Shown piece by piece: positions 38,619 through 48,338 of a stretch of DNA of 64,000 nt. The DNA is from Streptosporangium canum (lineage in GTDB: Bacteria; Actinomycetota; Actinomycetes; Streptosporangiales; Streptosporangiaceae): positions 21,128 through 85,127 of the forward strand of contig NZ_FOQY01000036.1 of the NCBI RefSeq assembly GCF_900113865.1. Direction: 5' to 3'. A program made the position numbers and the translations under genes. Within the stretch, counting starts at the first letter, position 1; every line of letters begins with the position of its first letter. The notes beneath the pieces are model-generated. The model made no database searches, was not told the DNA's origin, and saw nothing but the letters and a program-made list of their open reading frames with translations.

Positions 38619-41600
38619 AAGATTTGCCCTTCGCGTCGGCTTGCTGTTCATAAATATTGTCACATGCACCAAAGACGGAGAACTCGCGGAGATAATAGAC
38701 GAGGAATGTGGGCCAAAAATTGGTCTGCCCATAATAATGATCCCATTGACGCATATGCTCGGCTTCATGCTTCAGGAATTCCCGACTCAGCTCGTAGAGC
38801 TGGTAGTTAACCAGTGTGACGGACCCCAAGGTAGTTCCACCCCTGCCGAAGTGTTCACCACTCTTAAGTCCGCTGCATACAGTTAGGCCCGTCGGCTTAT
38901 CATAAACGCAATTAGCGCCTTCTTTTTTAGCCCATTTTATCAGCCTTTCCTTGAATTTCTTATCATTCAACCAGGGAGGCGTGTTCACAAGGAACATGGT
39001 GAGCTTGAGTGGCAGCCCCCAAACCTTTCCCGCCCTAGCGACGTTACTCGGCTTGCAGGGACGGGCATCCGGGTCTTCGCACATCCATTCTCGCCAATTA
39101 TGCCACGCCGCCGCAACTAATTCTCGACATTCCTTTTTATCGAGATGGGAGTGACATTTATCAAGAGCATCTTGCAGTCTTTTGCCCGCCTGCAGTGAAC
39201 TGAATAGCCTCTTGTTGGATACACCCTTGCTGCTGCCCGGCAGTCCCGCCATCAGTTTTTCAAATCCGTGAGTGTCTCCGGCTTCAACCATCGCGTCTAC
39301 GGCCAACGCCAAGTATTCTTCATATTCTAATGTCGGTGAATATCCCAGCATGTACAGCTCTTGCGCACGAGGACTCATACTCCAGAATGGCACATCTTTT
39401 TCGACGGGCCTGCCGTTGGGCATGTATTTGTAGCCGAGCCTGGCAATCTCGTCACGGCCGAGCTGTGGCGCCCACGCCCATTCATCGTAATTCCTCTTAT
39501 ACCAAAAGCCGTCGGATTTGTCGTTGGGTCCTGTGTAAGTACAACCGCACGGCTGATCGGGCCATGCGTAGTACGGCTTTCCCGGAGTAACCGTCGGCGG
39601 GGTGAAAGACCAGCCCGAGCTGCGCGGCTGCCAGGAGTCGGCCCAGTTGTATGACTGCCAGTCGGAGCCGCCACTCGCACCGTTTTGAGAGCCCCCAGTC
39701 TCGATCACTGTGCTGTGGCCGGTGGGGTCGGCGCCGGTGAGCGGGCCGGCGTTGGCGTAGGTGTAGCGGTTGGCCTGGACGGATGGGTTCGGGTTGAGGG
39801 TTGCGGTGTCGCGGGAGGTGAAGGCGCCGGTGCCGGGCTGGTACCAGCGGGAGTCCATGTTGACCTTGCCGGTGTCCGGGTCGGTGTACTCGCCCTGGTA
39901 ACCCAGCGTGCGCTGGGTGCCGGAGCGGTGGGTTACCTCTCCGAAGGGGTCGTAGGCGGTCGAGTCGACCATGGCCGTACCGGAGAAGGTGCCGACGACG
40001 TCGCCGTGCAGGTCGGTCATCGCGCCGAGGGCGGGGCCGCCGCCTTCCTGGAGGCTGAGCAGTCCGCCCGACAGGTCGCGGCCGTACTTGGCCTGAACGG
40101 CGCCGGCGGCGTTGGTAACGGCGGCGATGTCGTTGGTCAGGCCGGAGTAGACGAAGCGCTGCTGGTCGGCACCCTTGGTGCGTGATGTCATCCGGCCGAG
40201 CGCGTCGTAGCCGTAGGTGGCATCTCCATCGGAGACCATCCGGTCGAAGGCGTCGAAGGTCAGGTTGCGGGTGGCGCCGCCGGTGGTCTCGGTGGCGAGG
40301 GTGCCGCGGGGGGTGTAGGTGTAGTCGACACCGGCGCCGGAGGTCAGCCGGTTGCGTTCGTCGTAGACGAAGGTCTTGCTGCCGGCCTTGGTGCGGTTGC
40401 CGGAATCGTCCCATTCATAGGGGGTGACGGCGCCGCCCGGGGCGGTCCAGGAGGTCAGGCGTCCGGAGCGGTCGTAGCCGTAGGTGTTGGCGCCCGCGCC
40501 TGCCGTACCCGAGGTGGTCTTGGTGGTGAGGTTGTCGTCCTTGTCCCACCCGTAGGCGATCTTCGACAGCTCGGTGCCGGCGCTGTTCTTCAGCGTGTGG
40601 GAGGCGAGCCGGTCGACGGCGTCGTAGGTGTAGACCTGGCTGTTGACGGGGTTGGCCGAGGTCTGGCTGGTGAGCCGGTTGGCGTCGTCGTAGCCGTAGG
40701 TCCAGGTCCGACCGGTGACCGGGTCGGTCGCGGTCTTGAGGTTATTGGCGTTGTCGTAGGTGTAGGTGGCGGTGCCGGCGGTGTCGACACGCTGGGTGGG
40801 GTTGCCGAGGGCGTCGTAGGCGTAGGCGGCGATCTGGTTGGTGGCCTTGGACACCTTGGTCAGCAGGCTGCGGTCGTTGTAGTCCAGGGTGTAGTCGCCG
40901 ATCGCGGTCACCCGGCCCGCGTCGTCGTAGCTGACGGTGCGCTCAGGGGTGGCGACCGAGGCGCCGGTGCCGGTCTGCTTGGTCATCTGGCCCATGGGGT
41001 CGAAGGTGCGATCGATCCGCACCCCGCCCGGCTGGAGCGTGGCGACGGCGTTGCCTGCCACGTCGTAGACGGTGGTCCAGGTGCGGTCGGCCGCGGCTGG
41101 GTGAGCGGTGGTGGACGGTTCGATGACCGATTCGGCCAGGCCGAGACTGTTGTAGCCGGTCCAGGTGGAGTTGCCGCGGCCGTCGGTGAGGCGGGTACGG
41201 GCGCCAGTGGCGTCGTAGCCGAACGTCGTGGTGATCGTCTTGTCGGCGGCGACCGGTTCGATGAGCGAGGTCATCCGGCCCAGAGCGTCGAAGGTCTGCC
41301 GGGTGACGTGCCCCTCACCGGAGGTGGTGCTGGTCGGGTTGCCCGCCAGGTCGTAGCCGAAGCCGAAGGTACGGACGACGGCGCCGGTGGCATCGAGGTC
41401 CTTGGCGCCGATCTTGCGTCCGGCCAGATCGTATTCGGCCTCGGTGACGTTCTTCAGCGGGTCGGTCACCTTGGCCTCGCGGCCGAGGAAGTCGTAGCCG
41501 AAGGCGGATTTTTTGGTGTTCGGGTCGGTCACGCTGGTGACCTGTCCGGCGACGTTGACCGTGTAGCTGGTGGTCTTGGCACCCGGCGCGACGCTCGTGA

Positions 41601-44600
41601 GGAGGTTGCCGGCGCTGTCATAGGTCATCGTGGTGGTGTGGGCGGCGGTGGTGGGCTTGCGCTCGATCTGCGTAGCGGTGATCTTCCGGCCGAGCTCGTC
41701 GTAGGTGGCCTCGGCTCGCGCGCCGGTGGGGTCGATCACCGCGAGCTGCTCGCCCAGCAGGTCGTATTCGGCCACCCACTGCCCGCCCGGCCCTGAGGGG
41801 CCGGGGTCGGTCACCCGGACCGGACGGCCGAGCGCGTCGTATTCGGTCGAGGTGACGAAGTTGCGCGGGTCGGTGACCTTGGTCTGACGGCCCGCCGCGT
41901 CGTAGCCGAAGCTGACCTTGGGGATGAGAGCGCTTCCGCCCGGCGGGGTGTAGGCGGAGGAGGTCGCCGAGGTCAGGCGTCCGGCCTTGTCGAACGTCGA
42001 GGTGAGGGTGCGGCCTTCGGCGTCGACCGTGTGGGTCTTTAGCCCGGCGATGTCGTAGCCGTAGGTCACCGTGGGCCGCCCGTCGGCAGCAGACCCGTCC
42101 TTGTCGATCTTCACCTGCGGGGCTTTGGTCTCCACGAGCCGGCCCGCCGCGTCGTAGCGCATCGTGATGGTGAAGTCGGCGGCGGTGGCGCCGGAGGCGT
42201 TACCTCGCGGGTCGGTGATCGCCGTCAGCAGGCCACGATCATCGTAGGTGCTAGTGGAGATCAGGTCGTCGGCGCCGTTCTCCACCGTCTGCCGGGTCAC
42301 CTGGCCCAGGGTGTTGTAGGCATAGAGGGTGGATTCGATGCGGGTGCTGCCCGCGCCGGTGAAGTCCTTCTTGGTGACGTTCCCGGCCGCGTCGTAGGTG
42401 TAGGCGGTCTTGCGCTTGAGCGTGGCCGGGTCGAACATCGTGGAGGTCAGGCGGCCGGCAGCGTCGTAGACGTAGTCGGTGATGGCCTTCTTATCCTTAT
42501 CGACGTCAATGACCTGCTTGGTGAGGTTGCCGGCGGGGTCGTAGGTGTTGTCCTCCATCACCACGTCGGTCGTGGTGTCCAAGCCGTTCAGCCGGACGTC
42601 ATCGGCGATCACCTGCGACAGCCGGTTGTCGGTGAAGTAGATGTAGGAGGTCTTACGGCCCATCGCATCGGCACTGGTGGCCAGCCGGCCCGCCGGGTCG
42701 TAGGAGCGCAACTCCAGCACCACGTCCTGGGGCGCCTGCGGGCTGACCGGGCTGTCCGTCCAGTTCTTGATCGTTGTGGTGAACGGCTCGCCGCGTTTGG
42801 TGTAGGCGTAGGTGAGCACCGTGCCCATCGGGTCGGTCGTCGAGGCCAGGGCACCGGTGGCATCCCAGGTGGAGCGGACCACGCCGCCCTCGGGATCGGT
42901 GACCGTCTCCACCCGGCCTTGGCCGTCATAGGTGGAGGTGGTGGTGCGTGCCGGGTCGCCGCCGGTCACGTCGGTCACGGTCGCGGTGAGCGGGTTGCCG
43001 TCCGCGTCATAGGTAAACGTGCTCTTGGCGGTGTGGGTGACGTCGGTGACCTCGTTCTTCACCCCGGCACCGGTCTGCGTGAGCACCCGGCCGAGACCGT
43101 CATAGGTGAATGTCGACGTCACCCCGTCGGGGGTGGCTGCGGAGACCTCCGTGCGGGAGGTCACCCGGCCCAGCCCGTCATAGGCGAAGGTGACCTTCAG
43201 CCCGGCCGGGCTGGTCTGCTCGGCCAGGTCACCGGCCGCGCTGTAGCGGTAGGTGCTCTCGTTGCCCTTGGCGTCCTTCTGCGACTTCACCAGGCCAGCC
43301 GGGGTGGTCCCGCCGCCGACCGCAGGCTCGGTGCCGTCGGTGTAGGTGGAGGTCACCGACCGGCCATTGGGGAAGTCCGGGGTGGCCGGGGTGGTCACCT
43401 TGGCCACGTCACCGCGCGCGGTGAGTTCCCGCGTCGTCGCGTAGGTGTTGTCGGTGGCGCTGGCCGAACGGGCGTCCCGGCTGACGGTCACCCGGTCGTT
43501 GCGCGGGTCGAACTCGTCGGCGGTGTTGCGGTAGTAGGACTGGCGAGTGGTCTGGCAGCTTGTCGCCGTCCGGCAGGTCTTGACCGAAGTGGTGTTGCCG
43601 CGGACGTCGTTGACCTGCTCGACGAAGTTGTTGTTCGGGTCGGTGACCTTGGCCAGGAAGCCGCCGGTGTCGTAGGCGTAGCTGGTGATCTTTTCGAGCT
43701 GGTCGGTCTGGCTGACCAGGCGGTCGCCGCGCCAGGCGTCATGGTCGTACTTCAGCGTGTTGTTGTTCGGGTCGGTCACGGTGATCGTCGTCAGGCCGCC
43801 GGTTTTGGCGTGGACCGGATCTCCCAGCTTCCAGGTGCCGCCGTGCTGGTCGGTGTGGGTGGTGACCCGGTCGTTGGCCGGGTTGTAGGTGGTGGACATC
43901 CACACTCGCCCCGACGGCAACGTGGTCTTGCTCAGCTTGAAGGGCGCCTCGGTTCGGGCGTCGTAGTGCGCGCGGACCTGGGCAGCGGACAGGGCTCGGT
44001 CGTAGATGGCGAACTCGTCGAGGAGCCCCTTGAAGCCGAACTCGACCGGGTCGGGTCTGCCCGCGGGGGAGCCGGGCAGGTTGGAGTCGGCCTTACCGCT
44101 GCCGATGACGGTGTCGGACTCCCACATGTACGTCTCCACCCCCAGGTTGACCGTGCCGGCGGCGGTGCCGTCGACGTACAGGGTGGTGACGTTGCCGGTT
44201 GCGGTGATCACCGCGTGATGCCACTGTCCGTCGTTGACCGCCTGGGCGGAGGTGACGGGAGTGTAGGTCGTCCCTTCGCCTGACCCCTGCAGCTGGCCGC
44301 GTAGCTTGCCGTCGACGCCGACGTACAGGCCCGGCACGTCGCCGGAGGAGAAGATGAGGCCCGAGGCGGTGGTCTTCAACCACGTCTCGATCGACATGCT
44401 CTTTCCGAGTTCGGGAAACAGGCCCCAGTGGGGGATCCCGGAGGAGGTGCCGCTGCCTTGGAAGTTGGCCGCGGCGTTGGAGGTACCGCTCAGCGCGCCG
44501 GGCTTGCCGGTCTGGACCCCGGAGGGCAGGTAGGTGTGGCCGGTCAGGCCGGTCTCATCGGGGAAGTAGGTGTAAGTGCCGCCCTCGCCGCTTTCGGAGC

Positions 44601-46068
44601 GGACCTCCCCCATCCGCCAGTAGCCCTTGGGGCGGTCATCCAGCACGCTCGCCCGGTAGCGGGAGCCGCTCGCGTAGTCATAGATGGTGCAGTTGGGGGC
44701 CGCGGTCGGGGAGCAGGCCTGGCTGAGGCGTTGCCCGTCGTAGACGTAGGTCCAGGTGAGGGGTTGTCCGTCGACCGGGTTGGTGGCCACGGCCGTGACG
44801 TGCGCACCCGTCCAGGTGAAGGTCAGGGAGCGGCCTCCGGCGGCGGTGACCGTCGTCAGCTTGCCATCGGTTCCATAGGTCAAGTCCTGCGCACGGCCAT
44901 GGCTGTCGGTCAGCTTGCTCAGCCGGCCCTGGGCGTCGAAGGTGTAGGAGATCGATGATTTGTCCATCAGCCGCCAGCCGCCGCCGGTGACCGCCGCCAG
45001 CGTGACGTGGACGCCGGGCGGCGACTGGAAGAGTGTGCTGCCGCGCTTTTCAACGAAGCGGAGCTTACGGCCGTCGGGGTAGGTCAGCAGCAGGGTTTGC
45101 GGGGTGCCGCCCTCGGGCTGGACCTTCATGTCGTAGCGGGTCGACCAGCCGGGCCCGAACATCCCGTCGATGCGCCCGTCCAGGCTGTTGTAGGAGCGCG
45201 TCACCGCCAGCGGCGGGCCCGCCGTGGCGACCGACGCGTCGGTGACGGTAGTGGTGTAGTTGCCCGCCAACTGGTGGAACTCCTGGCCGTTGACGCCGCG
45301 CTCGGCGAGGTGGGAGCTCACCACGGGCTGGCGGATCGCGGTGGTGAAGGTCAGATTCTCCAGAGTGCCGGTCTCCTGGGTGGTGGTGTCGCGGATCGTC
45401 ACCTCCCAGACGTAGGTCTTGCCCCACTGCAGCACGCCCGCGGGCACGATCCATTCCGACTCGATCCAGTACCGCCATGCGGACCGGGTGCAGGGCCCGG
45501 TGTTCCAGGGGTCCTTCCACTCACAGACCTCGTACTGGTACTCGTAGTAAGGTCCGCCGTTTCCGCCGTTGTAGCCGTAGGCGTTCAGTTCCGGGGTGAG
45601 GGTGTCCACCTGGGTCTCATCATTGGGGTAGTAGTCGGAAATCCACATCCCCATCAAAGACAGGCGGTTACGCGCTTCCGGCAGGAGCACACTCGCTTCC
45701 GGCTTGCCCGGCGACGATTGCGTGAACTTCTCCTTGACCGGCTGGAAGTTCCTGATATCGAGCGGCAAACCACCCTTGGGGCGCCTCGGTTCGTCCGCCG
45801 AAAGTCCGGGTGTTTTCTTCTTGTCTTGGGCGATGGCGCCGTCAGGCTGAGTGGCCTTCGTGTCCACCAGCGATGGCAAACCCTCAGCCGAGCCGGTCAT
45901 CTGCTTCGGCGTATCAGGAGCGCCTTGAGCCGAGGTGACCGCCCGTACCGCTGCTGTCACCGGCATCGCTTGGAAAAGCAACAGGCCGGGCATCAGCGCC
46001 GTAGTGACCGCCACTATCGTCCATGCCTTCCGGCCTGCCGGACGCCACCATGACAAACTACGGCGCAT
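38608..46068 (-). CDS. Giant secreted RHS/YD-repeat protein with LamG domain and C-terminal HExxH toxin-like tip
   Basis: A 2,486-residue protein. Residues 1-45 are a Sec signal (WTIVAVTTALMPGLLLF). A LamG/concanavalin-like domain spans about 470-705 (MSIETWLKTTASGLIFSSG, DGQWHHAVITATG). About 705-2020 are tandem YD repeats of the GYDALGR type, expected to form a cocoon shell. The RHS core ends at about 2118 with RYTYANAGPLTGADPTG. The last ~368 residues (38608-39714) are a tip with different base composition and Cys-rich segments. Near its end, HEAEH at 2434-2438 (38755-38769) and E2474 in NIYEQQAD form a zinc-metallopeptidase-like HExxH...E pattern. A GGAGGG site precedes ATG 46068. It is probably a contact toxin or an extracellular peptidase. 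Confidence 0.92.
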   Translation of the reverse strand: MRRSLSWWRPAGRKAWTIVAVTTALMPGLLLFQAMPVTAAVRAVTSAQGAPDTPKQMTGSAEGLPSLVDTKATQPDGAIAQDKKKTPGLSADEPRRPKGGLPLDIRNFQPVKEKFTQSSPGKPEASVLLPEARNRLSLMGMWISDYYPNDETQVDTLTPELNAYGYNGGNGGPYYEYQYEVCEWKDPWNTGPCTRSAWRYWIESEWIVPAGVLQWGKTYVWEVTIRDTTTQETGTLENLTFTTAIRQPVVSSHLAERGVNGQEFHQLAGNYTTTVTDASVATAGPPLAVTRSYNSLDGRIDGMFGPGWSTRYDMKVQPEGGTPQTLLLTYPDGRKLRFVEKRGSTLFQSPPGVHVTLAAVTGGGWRLMDKSSISYTFDAQGRLSKLTDSHGRAQDLTYGTDGKLTTVTAAGGRSLTFTWTGAHVTAVATNPVDGQPLTWTYVYDGQRLSQACSPTAAPNCTIYDYASGSRYRASVLDDRPKGYWRMGEVRSESGEGGTYTYFPDETGLTGHTYLPSGVQTGKPGALSGTSNAAANFQGSGTSSGIPHWGLFPELGKSMSIETWLKTTASGLIFSSGDVPGLYVGVDGKLRGQLQGSGEGTTYTPVTSAQAVNDGQWHHAVITATGNVTTLYVDGTAAGTVNLGVETYMWESDTVIGSGKADSNLPGSPAGRPDPVEFGFKGLLDEFAIYDRALSAAQVRAHYDARTEAPFKLSKTTLPSGRVWMSTTYNPANDRVTTHTDQHGGTWKLGDPVHAKTGGLTTITVTDPNNNTLKYDHDAWRGDRLVSQTDQLEKITSYAYDTGGFLAKVTDPNNNFVEQVNDVRGNTTSVKTCRTATSCQTTRQSYYRNTADEFDPRNDRVTVSRDARSASATDNTYATTRELTARGDVAKVTTPATPDFPNGRSVTSTYTDGTEPAVGGGTTPAGLVKSQKDAKGNESTYRYSAAGDLAEQTSPAGLKVTFAYDGLGRVTSRTEVSAATPDGVTSTFTYDGLGRVLTQTGAGVKNEVTDVTHTAKSTFTYDADGNPLTATVTDVTGGDPARTTTSTYDGQGRVETVTDPEGGVVRSTWDATGALASTTDPMGTVLTYAYTKRGEPFTTTIKNWTDSPVSPQAPQDVVLELRSYDPAGRLATSADAMGRKTSYIYFTDNRLSQVIADDVRLNGLDTTTDVVMEDNTYDPAGNLTKQVIDVDKDKKAITDYVYDAAGRLTSTMFDPATLKRKTAYTYDAAGNVTKKDFTGAGSTRIESTLYAYNTLGQVTRQTVENGADDLISTSTYDDRGLLTAITDPRGNASGATAADFTITMRYDAAGRLVETKAPQVKIDKDGSAADGRPTVTYGYDIAGLKTHTVDAEGRTLTSTFDKAGRLTSATSSAYTPPGGSALIPKVSFGYDAAGRQTKVTDPRNFVTSTEYDALGRPVRVTDPGPSGPGGQWVAEYDLLGEQLAVIDPTGARAEATYDELGRKITATQIERKPTTAAHTTTMTYDSAGNLLTSVAPGAKTTSYTVNVAGQVTSVTDPNTKKSAFGYDFLGREAKVTDPLKNVTEAEYDLAGRKIGAKDLDATGAVVRTFGFGYDLAGNPTSTTSGEGHVTRQTFDALGRMTSLIEPVAADKTITTTFGYDATGARTRLTDGRGNSTWTGYNSLGLAESVIEPSTTAHPAAADRTWTTVYDVAGNAVATLQPGGVRIDRTFDPMGQMTKQTGTGASVATPERTVSYDDAGRVTAIGDYTLDYNDRSLLTKVSKATNQIAAYAYDALGNPTQRVDTAGTATYTYDNANNLKTATDPVTGRTWTYGYDDANRLTSQTSANPVNSQVYTYDAVDRLASHTLKNSAGTELSKIAYGWDKDDNLTTKTTSGTAGAGANTYGYDRSGRLTSWTAPGGAVTPYEWDDSGNRTKAGSKTFVYDERNRLTSGAGVDYTYTPRGTLATETTGGATRNLTFDAFDRMVSDGDATYGYDALGRMTSRTKGADQQRFVYSGLTNDIAAVTNAAGAVQAKYGRDLSGGLLSLQEGGGPALGAMTDLHGDVVGTFSGTAMVDSTAYDPFGEVTHRSGTQRTLGYQGEYTDPDTGKVNMDSRWYQPGTGAFTSRDTATLNPNPSVQANRYTYANAGPLTGADPTGHSTVIETGGSQNGASGGSDWQSYNWADSWQPRSSGWSFTPPTVTPGKPYYAWPDQPCGCTYTGPNDKSDGFWYKRNYDEWAWAPQLGRDEIARLGYKYMPNGRPVEKDVPFWSMSPRAQELYMLGYSPTLEYEEYLALAVDAMVEAGDTHGFEKLMAGLPGSSKGVSNKRLFSSLQAGKRLQDALDKCHSHLDKKECRELVAAAWHNWREWMCEDPDARPCKPSNVARAGKVWGLPLKLTMFLVNTPPWLNDKKFKERLIKWAKKEGANCVYDKPTGLTVCSGLKSGEHFGRGGTTLGSVTLVNYQLYELSREFLKHEAEHMRQWDHYYGQTNFWPTFLVYYLREFSVFGACDNIYEQQADAKGKSYGC

Positions 46069-46781
46069 ATGCCGTCACCCTCCGAACAAGTCAGCGCGAG
46101 AACGGATGCCTCGCGTTACCCCAGCACGCCAAAAGCCCAGCAAGGAGGCCGGTTCGACGGTTCGGAGTGCAGCAGATAAGCAAACGATCAGAAATTACAC
46201 ATAGATCATCTGGTCCCGCAAGATCTACATAAGGAACAAATAAATACGCACACACCAGGTTTGAGAAAGCGACTTGTCAGATGAGTGCACGCCAGACGAC
46301 TTGGAGTGACCGAATTACAGGGACAGAAAATCGACACGGGGAAGCGCAAAGTGACTGCTCGGACGACTCTCCGTAATTCGATGTCTGACAGTGCGGCTCT
46401 CAGGCCCAGGTCACGCACGGTAGAACGAGGTGGCGTCGGCGGTGAACCGGGCCAGGAGCAAGAAGGAGCCGAAAATCTCCTGTCCCGGCGGACCGGTCGG
46501 CCTGAGGGCGTCTAAGGCATCGTTCTGCCGGCAGTGAGGCTGCGAAAAAAACATGGCCGGATCAGGACAATGAGAAGTCCGCGGCCGGATGGGGACGATG
46601 TCAGTGCCGCTGGGAGCAGGGCAGTCGGCTGGCGAGTGGGACGATCACACGTGTTCACCAAGTACGGCGATCCGTGCTCTGCGACCATGAGGCCTACTGG
46701 AACGATCGCCACAGGCCCGGCACAGATCCATGGTCCGCACTGGAGTGGCGGCGACAGCCGGTACAGGTCCGAAAGCCGACG
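46069..46781. other. Upstream region of the RHS gene without supported genes
   Basis: About 713 bases. The first ~300 bases upstream of the RHS start are AT-richer and probably hold its promoter. Frames in the remainder show no coding signature I trust and may be decayed sequence. No clear terminal repeats of an insertion sequence were seen. Confidence 0.5.
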
Positions 46782-47711
46782 TCAGGGGGCGGCGGCGATC
46801 TCCTCCAGGCGGGCGGCGAGGCGGTCGGAGGCGCCGTCGGCCAGGGCGGCCGCGGCGCGCCACCAGGCGAACCACTCGCCGCTGCGCCACATCCAGTCGA
46901 CGCGCTCGATCGCGGCGATGACGTCGCCCCTGACCCGCCACGGCTCACCGGCCTGCCCGGTGGAGGCGCCGTGGCGCAGGGCCCAGCCGCGCAGGATCCC
47001 GGCGGCCTCGGCGTCCACCGGCTGCGTGTAGGGGTCGGGGTGCTCGTCCAGCCGGTGCGGGCCGAGACCGGCCGCCACGCTCCAGCTCCACTGTGCCTCG
47101 GCCGGGCGGGAGTAGCGCAGCGAGTCGAAGTCCAGGTTGGAGCCGAGATCGCCGTCCGGGCGGCGAACCACCACCGCGTCGAGCCGGCCCCCCGCGTCGA
47201 AGGAGACCACGATCCGCCGTCCGGGAGCGGCGTCCTCAGGGAGTTCGACGCGGTCCTCCGCCTGCCAGGAGTTCAGGTCGGTCGCCGCGACCGGCCGTCC
47301 CCAGGCCTCGTCCGCGACGTCGTCGGCGATCCAGGCGGCGAGCATCTCCAGCACGGTCAGGTCGGTCCACGGGTCGACGGCGGTCGCGCTGCGGAGCACC
47401 TCGTCCGGGGCGGGCAGCTTGCCGCCGCGCTCCCGCCGCCACCACTCCCCGCCCAGGTCACGGGTGCCGACCAGCAGCCCGGCCAGCGCCGCGAGCTCGG
47501 TGGACCTGCGGGTCAGCGGAGCGCCCCGGGCGAGTTCGGCGCAGCGTGCGACGCGGTCGGCGCCGAGCGCGGCCCCCGCCTCGCGGAGCAGGACACCCGC
47601 GTCGGGTCGCTCCTCACCCAGCAGGTCACGGATCAGTCGTCTGGCCTCGGTTCGGGCGTCCTCCGCACGTTCCTCGCGCATACGGGCCACGTTACGCCGG
47701 GCGATCGTCAC
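46782..47711 (-). CDS. Hypothetical protein, Trp-rich C-terminus
   Basis: I do not recognise this 309-residue soluble protein. It is acidic and helical, with a basic N-terminus (ARRNVARMREERAEDARTEARR), a middle region rich in Trp and Asp (DPWTDLTVLEMLAAWIADD) and a C-terminal helix with VDWMWRSGEWFAWWRAAAAL. There is no signal peptide or membrane segment. It lies 40 bases upstream of nothing in its own operon; the Mrp genes, on the same strand, end just before its start. Codon use is typical of the host. Confidence 0.75.
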   Translation of the reverse strand: MTIARRNVARMREERAEDARTEARRLIRDLLGEERPDAGVLLREAGAALGADRVARCAELARGAPLTRRSTELAALAGLLVGTRDLGGEWWRRERGGKLPAPDEVLRSATAVDPWTDLTVLEMLAAWIADDVADEAWGRPVAATDLNSWQAEDRVELPEDAAPGRRIVVSFDAGGRLDAVVVRRPDGDLGSNLDFDSLRYSRPAEAQWSWSVAAGLGPHRLDEHPDPYTQPVDAEAAGILRGWALRHGASTGQAGEPWRVRGDVIAAIERVDWMWRSGEWFAWWRAAAALADGASDRLAARLEEIAAAP

Positions 47712-47751
47712 GCGCGAGGGTCGCGAACAGCCTCACCCCGCCGGACGGACC

Positions 47752-48081
47752 TCACCCGCGAGGGTCGCGGGGTGGGATGGCCGTGCCGTCGTCGTCCGGC
47801 GTCCGCGCACGGTAGGCCGCCCGTCCCACCATGTAGGCGGCCACCGTCGCCGTGATCACCTGGAAGACGCCGACCAGCAGCAGTGTCCCGGCCGTCGTCC
47901 AGGTGGGCTCGCGCAGCCACATGGCCAGCAGGATCAGGTGCAGGCCGAGGACCTGCGGCTTGGTCGCCGGGTGCATGCGCGACAGGGTGTCGGGGAACCG
48001 GTACATCCCCACCCCCGCCGCGAAAGCGAGCGCCGCGCCCAGCAGCAGGCACGCCGCGGCGGCCACCTCCAGCGCGGTCAA
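47752..48081 (-). CDS. mrpG: Mrp Na+/H+ antiporter subunit G
   Basis: A 109-residue membrane protein with three helices and the MnhG signature GMYRFPDTLSRMHPATKPQVLG. A TTG start at 48081 is preferred since it overlaps the MrpF stop (TTGA), making the length normal for MrpG. It is the last gene of the antiporter operon. A polar RTPDDDGTAIPPRDPRG tail ends the protein. Subunit G is part of the complex that exchanges cytoplasmic Na+ for protons. Confidence 0.88.
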   Translation of the reverse strand: MTALEVAAAACLLLGAALAFAAGVGMYRFPDTLSRMHPATKPQVLGLHLILLAMWLREPTWTTAGTLLLVGVFQVITATVAAYMVGRAAYRARTPDDDGTAIPPRDPRG

Positions 48082-48338
48082 TGCGCCCTGCCCGAGAAGA
48101 ACCTGGCCAGCGAGACCGATCCGACGAACCCGACCATGGCCAGCACCAGCAGCACCGGCAGCGCGGAGTACTCGCCGAGCACCGCCGCCCCCGTCCCGAT
48201 CCCGCACATGATCACGGCGGTGAGCACGTCCAGCGCGACCGCCCGGTCCAGCATGGAGGGGCCGCGCACCAGCCGGTGGAGCGTCAGCGCCGCCGCGCAG
48301 CCGAGCAGCGCCAGCGCCGCCAGATATACCGTCGTCAC
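48078..48338 (-). CDS. mrpF: Mrp Na+/H+ antiporter subunit F
   Basis: An 86-residue protein with three membrane helices and the MnhF signature RLVRGPSMLDRAVALDVLT. The GTG start overlaps the MrpE stop (GTGA). Size, position and motif agree with MrpF, a required small subunit of the multisubunit Na+/H+ antiporter. Confidence 0.9.
   Translation of the reverse strand: MTTVYLAALALLGCAAALTLHRLVRGPSMLDRAVALDVLTAVIMCGIGTGAAVLGEYSALPVLLVLAMVGFVGSVSLARFFSGRAH

Noticed and set aside
39700..43900. Many similar short repeats on the minus strand
   Set aside because: They are the YD repeats of the RHS protein and not an independent DNA repeat.
46674..47855. Long plus-strand frame opposite the hypothetical gene 46782-47711
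   Set aside because: The minus-strand protein has balanced composition with conserved-looking Trp segments, while this frame is Gly/Arg/Pro-rich and crosses the gene boundary.
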